DNA from: Roseburia inulinivorans DSM 16841
GTDB taxonomy: Bacteria > Bacillota > Clostridia > Lachnospirales > Lachnospiraceae
Direction of reading: 5' to 3'
Assembly: GCF_000174195.1 (NCBI RefSeq)
Contig: NZ_ACFY01000031.1
Coordinates: 1 to 64,000, forward strand
DNA: 64,000 bases
Below the pieces are notes generated by a model. The model saw only the letters and a list, made by a program, of their open reading frames with translations, was not told where the DNA came from and ran no database searches. The translations under genes and the position numbers were made by a program. Shown piece after piece: positions 41,426-50,302 of this stretch (positions within the stretch are counted from its first letter, which is position 1; the number at the start of each line of letters is the position of its first letter).

Positions 41426-43827
41426 GCTGACGCCACCTCTTGCGGTTTGGTGGTCATGACGCGGTACAGCTCGGTGTCCTTCGGGAAGTGGTCAATGAAG
41501 GGCAGGATCGTGTTGCCGTAGAACAGCAGCCCCTCGCCCTCGCCGGAGTGGGTCACATAAGAAAGCTGATGCGGCGAAATGTTGAGCTGCTTTGCGAGAA
41601 TCTGCCGGTCGCCAGCGGCCTGATTGAGCATATAGATGAAATCGCTGTTCTCAAAAATGTTCTCAACCTCGCGGCTGGATAACAGGTCTTTGACATTTTG
41701 CGTGATCCCGGTGGGGATGCCGCCCCATTTGCGATAGCGTTTCCAGATTTCGACACTGTACGAAGCCGTCTGTTCCTCCTTCAAGAGAAGATGGAACTCG
41801 TCAAGATAGTAGCGGGTCGTTTTATGGGCGGCGCGGTTGATGGTCACACGGTTCCAGACCTGATCCTGCACCACCAACATCCCGATTTTCTTGAGCTGCT
41901 TGCCCAGCTCCTTGATGTCGTAGCAGACGATGCGGCTGTTCACATCCACGTTCGTGTGATGGTTGAACACATTCAGAGAGCCGGTGACGTAGATTTCCAA
42001 AGCAGTGGCGATGTACTGCGCTTCCTTTTCATCCTGCGCACGGAGGGCGTTATACAAGTCCTCCAGCAGCGGCATATTCTCCGGCTTCGGGTCATTGAGG
42101 TAGTCCCGGTAGACGATGCGCACGCAGCGGTCGATGATGGTCTTTTCCACAGGGGCAAGCCCATCCTTGCCGCCGACGATCAGCTCGCACAGCGACAGAA
42201 TGAAGTCGGATTTCAGGCTCAGCGGGTTATCATCGTCGCTGTAATCCAGATTCAAGTCCATCGGATTGATATAGCAGGGCGAACCGTCGTAGCCCTTGCC
42301 GGTGGGCGACAGCTTAATGACCTGACCGTGCAAACGCTCCACCAGCGGTGTATATTCGCCCTCCGGGTCACAGATGATGATGTCATCCTTGGGGCAGATG
42401 AGAAACGCATTGGTGATCTCACGTTTTGCCGAAAACGACTTGCCGCTGCCGGGAGTGCCTAAAATCAGGCCGTTGGGATTTTTCAGCAGCTTCCGGTCTA
42501 CCATGATAAGGTTGTTGGACAGGGCGTTGATGCCGTAATACAGCGCCTCCGAACCGTTCTGGAACAGCTCCTGCGTGGTAAAGGGGACGAAGACTGCCAC
42601 GCTGGAAGTGGTCAAGCCCCGCTGAATCTCGATCTGATTCAGCCCCAGCGGGAGACTGCTCATCAGTCCTTCCTCCTGCTGAAAGTCCAGCCGGGTCAGC
42701 GCACAGTTATACTTTTGCGCGATGCTGGAGGTCTGGAAGATGTTGTTGTCGAGCTGCCGGGGTGTGTCCGCCGTGTTGAGAATGAGGAAGGTCAGCAGGA
42801 ACATTCGCTCATTGCGGGACTGCAAATCCTGCAACAGCTTTTTGGCCTCCGCGCCGTAGGTGGCGAGGTCGGACGGGATAATGTCCATATCGTACCCGGC
42901 GCGGACAGCTTTTTTCTGTTCCTCAATTTTGGATTTGTCCAGATCGGTGATCTTGCGCTTGACGGTCTTGATGGCGTTGACCTGATCCACAGACTGCACA
43001 TGGAGATTGACGAGGACGCTGCTCTCCATATCCAGAAAGTCCGCCAGCATCCGGTCATTCAGCTCTGGTGCCAAAATCTGCACGAAGCTGACCGCACCCA
43101 GCTTTTTGCCCATACGAAACTGCCTGCCGGTCTTGAACTCAAAGGAGCTGGGCGCGATAAAGTCCTTAGTGGACAGCCCGGAGGGAGCCAGCCAGTCCCA
43201 CGAAAAGCGGAACGGCTCCTGCTCGTCCATCCGCAGAATGTCGTGCATGACGTGCAGGCGCTCAAAGCCGTTCAGCGGCGCAGCCACAACGCCCAGCCGC
43301 TTGAAGTTGTTCAGAAGATCGGTTTCAATGCGCTCCAAACGGGGCTTGGCAGCGCGGAGGTTGTCGGCCTCAACGCCGAACGTGAGATATTTGGTCTTAA
43401 TGAGGCCGTTGTTGCCGCGGGCAAGCTGATTTTGCAGCATACCGGCGTACTCGGCGCGGATGCCGTCAAACTCGTCCCCGCAGGGCGGAATGGAAATGCT
43501 CCGTGCAAAGGTTTCCTGCGAAGCCGAGAGGTTCACAAAGGAAAGCTGGAATTGCACGGAGCTGTCAAAGTAGTTCAGGAAATCGCACCACGCCTCAAAG
43601 ATGGCGGTCTTGTCCTCATTCTGCGAGAGCTGGTAGTTGATGTCCTGATACTGGATCGTTTTGGTGTAGCGCGTGTCGGTCACACGGCAGATGCCGTCCG
43701 GCCACATACGCTGATACGGGATGCTGTCCTGCGCCGATTTTTCTTTCTTATCCGTTCGGTTCGCTCTTGCGATGGCGGCTTCGATCTGTTTTCGTTCGGC
43801 GCGGGTCAGCTTTTTCTTTTCGGACAA
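41422..43827 (-). CDS. VirB4/TraE-like conjugation ATPase
   Basis: 801 residues. N-terminal region typical of Gram-positive VirB4 (ARSISIPPCGDEFDGIRAEY), ATPase domain with Walker A LGTPGSGKSFSAKRE (about 458) and Walker B IIICDPEGEY, and TRYYLDEFHLLL followed by GIPTGITQNVKDLLSS. It powers assembly or substrate movement of the type IV secretion channel. It begins with TTG 43827 (GGGAGGTG upstream) and shares its first 80 bases with the end of prgI in another frame. The family assignment is secure from the motifs and position. Confidence 0.93.
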   Translation of the reverse strand: MSEKKKLTRAERKQIEAAIARANRTDKKEKSAQDSIPYQRMWPDGICRVTDTRYTKTIQYQDINYQLSQNEDKTAIFEAWCDFLNYFDSSVQFQLSFVNLSASQETFARSISIPPCGDEFDGIRAEYAGMLQNQLARGNNGLIKTKYLTFGVEADNLRAAKPRLERIETDLLNNFKRLGVVAAPLNGFERLHVMHDILRMDEQEPFRFSWDWLAPSGLSTKDFIAPSSFEFKTGRQFRMGKKLGAVSFVQILAPELNDRMLADFLDMESSVLVNLHVQSVDQVNAIKTVKRKITDLDKSKIEEQKKAVRAGYDMDIIPSDLATYGAEAKKLLQDLQSRNERMFLLTFLILNTADTPRQLDNNIFQTSSIAQKYNCALTRLDFQQEEGLMSSLPLGLNQIEIQRGLTTSSVAVFVPFTTQELFQNGSEALYYGINALSNNLIMVDRKLLKNPNGLILGTPGSGKSFSAKREITNAFLICPKDDIIICDPEGEYTPLVERLHGQVIKLSPTGKGYDGSPCYINPMDLNLDYSDDDNPLSLKSDFILSLCELIVGGKDGLAPVEKTIIDRCVRIVYRDYLNDPKPENMPLLEDLYNALRAQDEKEAQYIATALEIYVTGSLNVFNHHTNVDVNSRIVCYDIKELGKQLKKIGMLVVQDQVWNRVTINRAAHKTTRYYLDEFHLLLKEEQTASYSVEIWKRYRKWGGIPTGITQNVKDLLSSREVENIFENSDFIYMLNQAAGDRQILAKQLNISPHQLSYVTHSGEGEGLLFYGNTILPFIDHFPKDTELYRVMTTKPQEVASA

Positions 43828-44179
43828 TTTGATACACCTCCCGGTCTAACTGGTTTTGCCGCTCCAGAACGGCATAAAAATTGTTGGTCTTATACGGGCG
43901 CTGCTTTGGCCTCTGGAAGCACACGCGGTAGATGTTGCGGATGACGACCTCCAACGGCTGACCGTTCTTTTCATACATGGCGAACAGCATGGCCGGGATC
44001 ATCACCACCATCATCACCATGGCGGCGGGGCTGGTGCCGATGCTGCCCTTGAGCAAGAAGAAAAGCGGTACGCCGATGAGCGCGCCGCTTCCGAAGCAGA
44101 TGAGCTGTCGTTTCGTGAGGTTGAATAATACCTTGGTCTTAACTTTGGTTAAGTCCTTTGGGACGTTGACATAGGCCAT
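43748..44179 (-). CDS. PrgI-family membrane protein
   Basis: 143 residues: MAYVNVPKDLTKVKTKVLFN start typical of PrgI, two membrane helices (LICFGSGALIGVPLFFLL and AAMVMMVVMIPAMLFAMY) and a basic C-terminal tail. PrgI proteins are VirB3-like components linking VirB4 to the membrane complex. AAAGGGGGATTTCT precedes the ATG. The last 80 bases overlap virB4; the basic tail (KADPRRTKTDRSRHRKSEPNG) is encoded by this overlap. Confidence 0.88.
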   Translation of the reverse strand: MAYVNVPKDLTKVKTKVLFNLTKRQLICFGSGALIGVPLFFLLKGSIGTSPAAMVMMVVMIPAMLFAMYEKNGQPLEVVIRNIYRVCFQRPKQRPYKTNNFYAVLERQNQLDREVYQIVRKEKADPRRTKTDRSRHRKSEPNG

Positions 44180-44191
44180 AGAAATCCCCCT

Positions 44192-44632
44192 TTACAAGAG
44201 CTTTTCATATCGAAGTTTCATCTGCGCCGGGTACAAAGCGGAGGCGGGCTTGCGGCTGCCTGTCCAGCATTTGCCGCCTGCCATGCCTGCACAGCTCCAG
44301 CCAGCGGCGCGGAGGCTGCTGCCATTCTCGCTATCCAGCGTATAGGTGATGATCTTGCGGTATCCCATTGCCTTTGCCGCCCGCGCAGATGCGGCATAGA
44401 GAATACTGCAAGCGTTTCTCTCGCCGGTGGTACAAAGACGATTGACTTCCAATGTCCAGCCATCATCCAGATACCGGCTCACAGGACGGCCTACGATTGC
44501 AACACCGACAAGCTCTCCATCCTTGGCACAGCCGATGGAAAACTTATGTCCAGCAGTTGCCTTATGGTGCCGGTGATGCGCATTGACAAATGCGTTCGCT
44601 GTTGCAAGCGCGACGGGCGTGAGTGTCAGCAT
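44192..44632 (-). CDS. XF1762-family (GNAT-like) protein
   Basis: 146 residues from ATG 44632 (MLTLTPVALATANAFVNAHH), with GGGGGTGATACC upstream. It contains FSIGCAKDGELVGVAIVGRPVS, EVNRLCTTGERNACSILYAA and YRKIITYTLDSENGSSLRAAGW, an acyltransferase-like pattern seen in XF1762-type proteins of phages and ICEs. Lying between channel genes prgI and virB6-like it is an accessory insertion. A role in modifying small molecules or antirestriction is not established. Confidence 0.78.
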   Translation of the reverse strand: MLTLTPVALATANAFVNAHHRHHKATAGHKFSIGCAKDGELVGVAIVGRPVSRYLDDGWTLEVNRLCTTGERNACSILYAASARAAKAMGYRKIITYTLDSENGSSLRAAGWSCAGMAGGKCWTGSRKPASALYPAQMKLRYEKLL

Positions 44633-44645
44633 GGTATCACCCCCG

Positions 44646-45515
44646 TTAATGTGCATTGAACACGGACTTGGCAAGGCTGCTCGTTTTGAACAGGCAGAAG
44701 CACAGCAGCACCGTGTAGCCCATGCAAGTCCAGATGGCGTAGATGATGTCATCCACAAGCGCGATGTTCTGCACCAAAACCGCGTAAATGGCAACGCAGA
44801 CGATAATCAAAAACGCTTGGAAGCCCAGTGCCAGCATGGAGCGGATGTAATTCTGCCCCATGCCGCCCCACTCCTTGCCCATCATGGTCGCCATTGGGAT
44901 GGGGGCAACAGAGGTGACGAGATATATTTCAATCATTCTTCCGAATGTGATAATGAAAATGCAGATGGTCAGCGCCCACATGGTAATGCCCACGAACAGC
45001 GATTGGAACCACAGGCCGAAGAGCGGCCCCAGCTCCATTTCCATCAGCCGATCCTCAATGCCCACCATGACGCTTGAAATGTTGATGCTGGTGTCGCCGA
45101 TAATCAGCCCGGAGGCGCTGGCAACGACGCTTTGGGCGGCATCGAACACGCCCATCACAATCGTCCATGTGTTTGTTACAATCAGGACAGCGGCAGCGGA
45201 CTTGAACGCCCACTTGAAGAATATCCATGTGTCCATGTCGTTGAGGTTATTTTTGTCGGTAATGAGCTGGATCAGTTCCAGCGTCATCACAAAGGCGAGA
45301 ATTGCGCCTGCGATGGGGACGATCACGGTTTCCGACAGGTTTTGTATCATGCTGAAAATGCTGCCGTTCCATGCCTGCGGCGATAAGCCCACCTGACCGG
45401 AGATCTCGGCAACCTTTTGATTGGTCGCATCGAACATCCCGGACAGATTGCTCACGATACCGCCGATGAGCATTTCTTTCAGCCATTCCGTGATCTTATC
45501 CCATAAGAAATCCAT
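44646..45515 (-). CDS. VirB6/TrbL-like channel membrane protein
   Basis: 289 residues with about six membrane helices, including VIVPIAGAILAFVMTLELIQLI, ALTICIFIITFGRMIEIYLV and AFLIIVCVAIYAVLVQNIAL, and the segment SVAPIPMATMMGKEWGGMGQNYIRSML typical of the VirB6-like proteins of CTn elements. It would form the inner-membrane part of the conjugation channel. GAAAGGAGGG precedes ATG 45515; a strong hairpin lies just before that site, and maff2 is immediately upstream. Confidence 0.88.
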   Translation of the reverse strand: MDFLWDKITEWLKEMLIGGIVSNLSGMFDATNQKVAEISGQVGLSPQAWNGSIFSMIQNLSETVIVPIAGAILAFVMTLELIQLITDKNNLNDMDTWIFFKWAFKSAAAVLIVTNTWTIVMGVFDAAQSVVASASGLIIGDTSINISSVMVGIEDRLMEMELGPLFGLWFQSLFVGITMWALTICIFIITFGRMIEIYLVTSVAPIPMATMMGKEWGGMGQNYIRSMLALGFQAFLIIVCVAIYAVLVQNIALVDDIIYAIWTCMGYTVLLCFCLFKTSSLAKSVFNAH

Positions 45516-45533
45516 AGGGTTGCCCTCCTTTCG

Positions 45534-45563
45534 GGAGGATGCCGCCCGAAAGCGGCACCCTCC
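45534..45563 (-). other. Hairpin before the virB6-like RBS
   Basis: GGAGG-A-TGCCGC pairs with GCGGCA-C-CCTCC (45534-45563, one mismatch, loop CCGAAA). There is no T-run, so it is more likely an mRNA processing or stability element than a terminator. Confidence 0.5.
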
Positions 45564-45594
45564 GTGGATTTACGGGAAGCAAACGAGCTGCCGA

Positions 45595-46606
45595 TTAGCC
45601 GAACAGACCGGACAGCAGCGGCACGAGGGTAATGCCAATCAAAGCCACCCCGCCACCGGCCATCAGCTGCTTCATGCCCTGAGATTTAGCACCAGATAGC
45701 CATAGGTAAGCATTTGATATGATCTCCAGCTTTTCCCCGGCTCCACACCGTGCGTGCAGCTTTCACCGCACACGGCGTTCCATCGAATTTGGTCATACAG
45801 GGCTTGCGACACTTTGTGTGTGCTTCTTTTGCCAAATTCGACTTGTGGCCTTTCCTCCACCGTTTACTTTTTCACGGCTTCATAGGTACTACGCCACTAC
45901 TTTCACTGAAACAAAGAATGGTTATTGCCTTCTCACGAAGGTATTCCCATCCACCATCTCGCAGCCTTGCAACAGGCTAAATGTTTTCAGCTTCCTGCGT
46001 TCCGATATTTCTATCATGGGCCGCATTTAGGTTCTTCCTCTAAGCCTGTATTCAATTCTTTACGAATCGTGCCGCCTGTAACGGCACATGGACTTTCATA
46101 ACAACCATTTTTACTTGTCCACGAATACCTCCGTATAAGGAGTACCACCGTTTCGATGGTATCAACGTTTAGACTTGTACATTCAGAAGTTCGTCAGTAT
46201 TTCCATACATACTAACCATGTGCGGCTGACACCCGGCATATAGGATGCGCTATCCACCTCTGGACAGCTTTCGATTTCAGCCTTGCAGCCAAAACTACGG
46301 CATCTCTCTGCCGACTTCACCGAGCTTCTGACAATCGGCGGTTGCGCACCTATGCCAGTCGGAGTATTAGTGTGGACGCTTCGGGGCGTTACCCCCTCAT
46401 TTCATCCATCGAAATATCAGTTCTCCAAGGTTTTGGACTTCATTCGTCCTTCGACCTGTGCCTGACCTTTTCAGTCAGGAACGCATCGCACGGTTGTCGT
46501 TGCCGTAGCCCTCCAGCAGATTGATCGCACCCCAAATGCCGAGGCCAGCGCCCAGCGCCACAACGAGGGTCTGAAGAACACCAACAGCAGAATTAAAGAA
46601 AGCCAT
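45595..46606 (-). CDS. Maff2-family membrane protein, interrupted by a group II intron
   Basis: Two exons, 46606-46492 and 45695-45595, join to a 71-residue protein: MAFFNSAVGVLQTLVVALG... then GNDN/PGAKSQGMKQLMAGG... LLSGLFG, two membrane helices and the invariant-looking GYGNDNPGAKSQG junction of the Maff2 family. CGGAGG lies before ATG 46606. Without splicing, translation ends after NDNRAMRS. Maff2 proteins are small membrane components of Tn1549/CTn-type secretion systems, here between virD4 and virB6-like as usual. Expression should depend on RNA splicing. Confidence 0.85.
45696..46491 (-). mobile_element. ORF-less group II intron in maff2 (796 nt)
   Basis: The 5' end is GTGCG (group II consensus GUGYG) at 46491, and the 3' end is ...CTAT at 45696. 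Domain V lies at about 45744-45777: a stem with catalytic triad CGC including the expected G-U wobble, GTGCGGTGAAAGCTGCAC, then CGCACGG. Domain VI follows. Exon bases ACAACC directly before the 5' splice site (46497-46492, IBS1) are complementary to GGTTGT inside the intron (46106-46101, EBS1). Removal restores the Maff2 frame exactly. No reverse transcriptase/maturase is encoded, so splicing or mobility would need help in trans. Confidence 0.88.
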
Positions 46607-46699
46607 AAATAGTACCTCCGAAAAATATGTTTTAGATTTTGGAGGGTACATTTCTTCCACGAAGTTTCATCGAGTCGTTGTCAAATTAGACTGCCGCTG

Positions 46700-48487
46700 T
46701 CAGGCGACAGGTTCACCGGAAAGGTCTGCCTGATACACCTCAACTGCATCATCCGGCTTGAGCTTGAGGCGATGGGACAGAAAACGCTCTATGTCAAAGG
46801 CGTATTTCTTGTCATAATCCGCTGTGTAGCGGTAGAGGGGATGCTTGGTGAGATCATATTTGTTGGACAGAAACGGGCGGACGCCGCGAAGCTGCAAGAT
46901 GCACTTGCCGCCATCCAGCACGGCAAGCTCATCCACGCTCATCAGCTCCTTGCCCAATTTCTGATAGTTCAGCGAATGGGAAACCTCGCGGCCACGGCTC
47001 TCGCCGGTGTTATAGCTGTCGATGGTTTCCTTACCCAGCGCCGCCGCCAGCTCTTTCAGCGTACCGGGTTCCTTACCACCCAAAAAGATGGAACAGTCCA
47101 TGTTGCCGATGATCGTATCCGCGCTGTCCTTATACAGGGCTTTAAGCTGGCTCTGTGCCTGTAAGACAAGGCAGCAGGAGATTTCTCTGGAACGGATCGT
47201 CGCAACCAGCTTTTCAAGTCGCGGTATCTGGCCAATATTTGCGGCCTCGTCGATCAGGCAGCGGACGTGAACCGGCAAGCGCCCGCCGTACACATCATCT
47301 GCCTTTTCGCAAAGCAGATTGAAAAGCTGGGTATAGCACATGGAAATGAGAAAGTTAAAGGTATCATCCGTATCGGACATGATGATGAACAGGGCGGTTT
47401 TCCGGTCGCCCAGCGTGTCCAGTTGCAGCTCGTCATAGGCCGTCAGTTCCCGTAGCTCCTGAATGTCAAAGGGCGCAAGCCGTGCGCCGCAGGAAATCAA
47501 GATGCTCTTAGCTGTCTTGCCGGCACTTAGCTTGAATTTGGCATATTGGCGGGCGGCGAAGTGGTCTGGCTTGCGCTTTTTCAGTTCCTCGAACATCAAA
47601 TCCACCGGATTTTTGAAGTCCTCATCGTCCTCACGCACCTCCATCGCATTGATAAACTCAATGAGCGTAGAGAAACTCTGTTCCTCCACCGGCGCTTCAT
47701 AGTGGATGTACCCGATAAGGGCGGTGTAGAGCAGCGTTTCCGCTTTCACCCAGAAATCGTCACCGGCTTTACCCTCGCCCTTGGTGTTGGCGATCAGCGT
47801 CGTGACCAGCTTCAAAATGTCCTTTTCCGAGTGGATGTAGGCGAACGGGTTGTAGTGCATGGACTTCTTGAAGTTCAGGGAATTGAGAATCTTGATCTGA
47901 TACCCGTTCTTTTGCAGCGCATGGCCGCAGGAAACCACGATGTCCCCTTTGGGATCGGTGACGACGAAGCTGGTGGGATAGGTTTTTGAGGTGCATTGTA
48001 GCAGATTGGGCTTCAACCAAAAGCGGGTCTTGCCCGAACCGCTGCCGCCGACGATCAGGACATTTTTGTTCCGCGCCGTTTTCGGGTCTTTGGGGCGACT
48101 ATTCATCGTCAGACGCTCCGTCTGCGTGAGAATGATGTTGTTCTCAAACGCGGGATCGACGTAGGGCTTGATGTCCTCGGCGGTTCCCCAACGGGCGCTG
48201 CCGTACTCCAGATTTTTGCGGAATTTCTTGGCATTTTTGCCCTTGATATAGACCGCCAGCCGAATAGCGATGGCGGCGGCAACGCCCACGCACAGGTCAA
48301 TGGGATGAAAGCTGGGGACAAGGGAGTGAAACGCCGTGTTCAGACCGGTCATAATGTTCAGCAGCTTCGCGGAAGCGTCCGAACCGGGAGCCAGCCGCAC
48401 CGCCTCGCTGACCTTGGTGGCCAGCAGCGCGATGAACACATACGGGATGTTGGGAAGGATGAGCTTTTTGACGTTGACTTGCTTCAT
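46700..48487 (-). CDS. VirD4-like type IV coupling protein
   Basis: 595 residues. Two N-terminal membrane segments (about 10-90), a basic linker, Walker A IVGGSGSGKTRFW (about residue 146), FVVTDPKGDIV, Walker B-like VRCLIDEAANIGQIP, and REISCCLVLQAQSQLKALY. It brings the relaxase-DNA complex to the channel. It overlaps pcfB by four bases (ATGA). Size and motifs are normal for TraG/VirD4 of Gram-positive ICEs. Confidence 0.94.
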   Translation of the reverse strand: MKQVNVKKLILPNIPYVFIALLATKVSEAVRLAPGSDASAKLLNIMTGLNTAFHSLVPSFHPIDLCVGVAAAIAIRLAVYIKGKNAKKFRKNLEYGSARWGTAEDIKPYVDPAFENNIILTQTERLTMNSRPKDPKTARNKNVLIVGGSGSGKTRFWLKPNLLQCTSKTYPTSFVVTDPKGDIVVSCGHALQKNGYQIKILNSLNFKKSMHYNPFAYIHSEKDILKLVTTLIANTKGEGKAGDDFWVKAETLLYTALIGYIHYEAPVEEQSFSTLIEFINAMEVREDDEDFKNPVDLMFEELKKRKPDHFAARQYAKFKLSAGKTAKSILISCGARLAPFDIQELRELTAYDELQLDTLGDRKTALFIIMSDTDDTFNFLISMCYTQLFNLLCEKADDVYGGRLPVHVRCLIDEAANIGQIPRLEKLVATIRSREISCCLVLQAQSQLKALYKDSADTIIGNMDCSIFLGGKEPGTLKELAAALGKETIDSYNTGESRGREVSHSLNYQKLGKELMSVDELAVLDGGKCILQLRGVRPFLSNKYDLTKHPLYRYTADYDKKYAFDIERFLSHRLKLKPDDAVEVYQADLSGEPVA

Positions 48488-48960
48488 CGTTCCAGCTCCT
48501 TCCGCTTTGTCCTGTCCACCACAGCCGCCTGAATGAGCGACTTGAAGTGTTGCAGCTTTTCCAGTACCGAGGGGCGTTCCGCCTTTCTGACCTGCTTGGT
48601 GGTATATTCCTTGAACGCGGCGGTCATTGCGTCGGCGTCCGGCGCTTTGAAGAACACCATGTATCGCTTTTCGCCCTTGACCTTGAATGGAGCGAAGTCA
48701 ATGCCATACTTCCGGGCAATCCGGTTGAATGAGCCGATATTCTGATCGGTGACTTCAATGCTCTGCAACCCCTTATCCTTGGCGGCAAGCTGCTTGACGG
48801 TCATTTTTCCGTGGGGATTGGCCTTGCTGTACTGATGCTTCTGGCGGTCGTTTTTCAGTTGCTCCAGCAGCTTGGCAATGGCTTTGCGAAATTCCTGTTC
48901 GCCCAGCTTTCCGCAGGAGATCATCAGGGATACGATTCTCTGTTCAACTTCTTCCTGCAT
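48484..48960 (-). CDS. PcfB-family (DUF3801) protein
   Basis: 158 residues with KAIAKLLEQLKNDRQKHQYS, HGKMTVKQLAAKDKGLQSIEV and MVFFKAPDADAMTAAFKEYTTKQ, the DUF3801/PcfB pattern. PcfB is the partner of the VirD4-type protein PcfC in enterococcal conjugation, and here it is likewise directly upstream of virD4 with overlapping stop/start. Likely a substrate-recognition or relaxosome-docking factor. GGAAAGGAGC precedes ATG 48960. Confidence 0.87.
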   Translation of the reverse strand: MQEEVEQRIVSLMISCGKLGEQEFRKAIAKLLEQLKNDRQKHQYSKANPHGKMTVKQLAAKDKGLQSIEVTDQNIGSFNRIARKYGIDFAPFKVKGEKRYMVFFKAPDADAMTAAFKEYTTKQVRKAERPSVLEKLQHFKSLIQAAVVDRTKRKELER

Positions 48961-49042
48961 GACTTATCACGCTCCTTTCCTCCGATTTGCAGGGAGAACG
49001 CCGGGACACTAAGGCGGTACCACCAGCCGGTGCAGAAGATGC

Positions 49043-49390
49043 TCATTCATTTCTGCGCCCCTGTCCCTTGACGGTCAGGATGCCGTCCAGCGTGGTGGCG
49101 GTGATCCGCAGGCGCTCGGCCACGGCGATGTCATTTTTCACGCTTTCATCCACGGTGCTGCCGCAAACCACCAGCACACGAGCGCGGCGCAGATATTCCC
49201 GTGCCATGTCGATGCCGTCCTTATGCTCCTGCGGAATCTCATCGCGCAGGAACAGCGGCAGAAACAGCGCGGGGCAGACGGGCGAAAATCCCGCGTCATA
49301 GACCGCCCTGCAATACTTGGCGGCGTTTTCGGTGTTCTCAAACTCATTCTCGCTCCACGGAGCGGTGATGTAGGCAAGGGGGCGTTTCAT
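49043..49390 (-). CDS. DUF7768/DUF4406-like nucleoside-deoxyribosyltransferase-fold protein
   Basis: 114 residues from ATG 49390 (MKRPLAYITAPWSENEFENT), with AAAGGA upstream. The pattern YITAPWS...AAKYCRAVYDAGFSPVCPALFL...GIDMAREYLRRARVLVVCGSTVDESVKNDI recalls the nucleoside 2-deoxyribosyltransferase fold of DUF4406-type proteins on phages and ICEs. Activity is unknown. Bases 48961-49042 before it (in map order) hold no gene. Confidence 0.72.
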   Translation of the reverse strand: MKRPLAYITAPWSENEFENTENAAKYCRAVYDAGFSPVCPALFLPLFLRDEIPQEHKDGIDMAREYLRRARVLVVCGSTVDESVKNDIAVAERLRITATTLDGILTVKGQGRRNE

Positions 49391-49431
49391 CGGTATCAAA
49401 TCCTTTCTCCCGGAATCGGGCATGAAAAATG

Positions 49432-49452
49432 ACGGCCTTTAGGGGCCGCCGT
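49432..49452 (-). terminator. Terminator-like hairpin after the DUF6017 gene
   Basis: ACGGCC (49432-49437) pairs with GGCCG-C-CGT (49444-49452, one bulge), followed on the minus strand by CATTTTTCATG and then the binding site of the DUF7768-type gene. Confidence 0.55.
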
Positions 49453-50275
49453 GAAAATCGTGATTGACCAGCATGGCATAGTGGTTGTCGATGGTGGAAA
49501 CGGAATTGAACAGCGCCGCCATAAGATAGGCTTTCGTGTTCCAGACGCGGGTGGTGTTCTCGCGGATACCGTCCATGACCTTTTCGATGTGCATGGAGGT
49601 AATCTTTTCAAAGCGCTGTTGCACGAAGCCGGTGGGATACTCCGCATCCCGCCCGATCTTGACCGTGGGGCTGCGGTTCATGGCGACCTCCAGCATGATC
49701 TCCACCAGCTCATCAAGCTGCATCCGGTCATACTGCTGACAGAGAATGTCGTATTCGATTTGCTCTCTGATCTCCGCTTTTTTCTCAAATCCGTCCGTCA
49801 TTCCGTCCACCGCAGGCAGAAAGAATGAATGAGTTCTTGATAGATCAGTATTTGATTTTTGAGTATTAGATTTCTTAGTATTTAATTGCGCGGGATTATC
49901 CGTATCCGGTGCCTCCGTATCCGGGTTATCCAGATACGGGTTTTCCGTATCTGGTAAAATCGTATCCGGTGGAGAGGGCTTTCGGGGCTTCTCGAAGATG
50001 GTGTACTCCGTGTCGGAAATGCGCCCGTCCTTGCCGCGAAGCTGACGGCGGATGATGTAGCCCGCCTGCTCCAGCTCCTTGAGTGTTTTCCCGATGGCGT
50101 CCACGCCCTCCTTGCAGATCGTAGCCAGCCCCCGCGTGGTGTAATTCCACTCGTCGGGGAGGGAGAGCATCATGGAGAGCAGCCCCTTGGCTTTCAGGGA
50201 AAGATTGCTGTCTTTCAGGTGATGGTTGCACATCACCGTGTAATCCCGCGTCCGTTCAACGCGAAATACAGCCAT
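49439..50275 (-). CDS. Replication-initiator-like HTH protein (DUF6017 type)
   Basis: 278 residues. The N-terminal winged helix (SLKAKGLLSMMLSLPDEWNY, GLATICKEGVDAIGKTLKEL) is a RepA_N-like/plasmid replication initiator pattern; a variable Pro/Asp/Thr-rich linker (about 100-145, repeated PDTENP-like units) and a DUF6017-like C-terminal domain (YDILCQQYDRMQLDELVEIM, WNTKAYLMAALFNSVSTIDN) follow. It may control autonomous replication of the circular ICE intermediate with ParB. The last 14 bases lie within the downstream hairpin. Confidence 0.78.
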   Translation of the reverse strand: MAVFRVERTRDYTVMCNHHLKDSNLSLKAKGLLSMMLSLPDEWNYTTRGLATICKEGVDAIGKTLKELEQAGYIIRRQLRGKDGRISDTEYTIFEKPRKPSPPDTILPDTENPYLDNPDTEAPDTDNPAQLNTKKSNTQKSNTDLSRTHSFFLPAVDGMTDGFEKKAEIREQIEYDILCQQYDRMQLDELVEIMLEVAMNRSPTVKIGRDAEYPTGFVQQRFEKITSMHIEKVMDGIRENTTRVWNTKAYLMAALFNSVSTIDNHYAMLVNHDFHGGP

Positions 50276-50302
50276 ATTGCTTCAATCCTTTCCGCAGGGC
50301 AG

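Noticed and set aside
45750..46524. Short ORFs inside the 0.8-kb insert in maff2
   Set aside because: They match no protein, and the sequence is explained by group II intron RNA structure.
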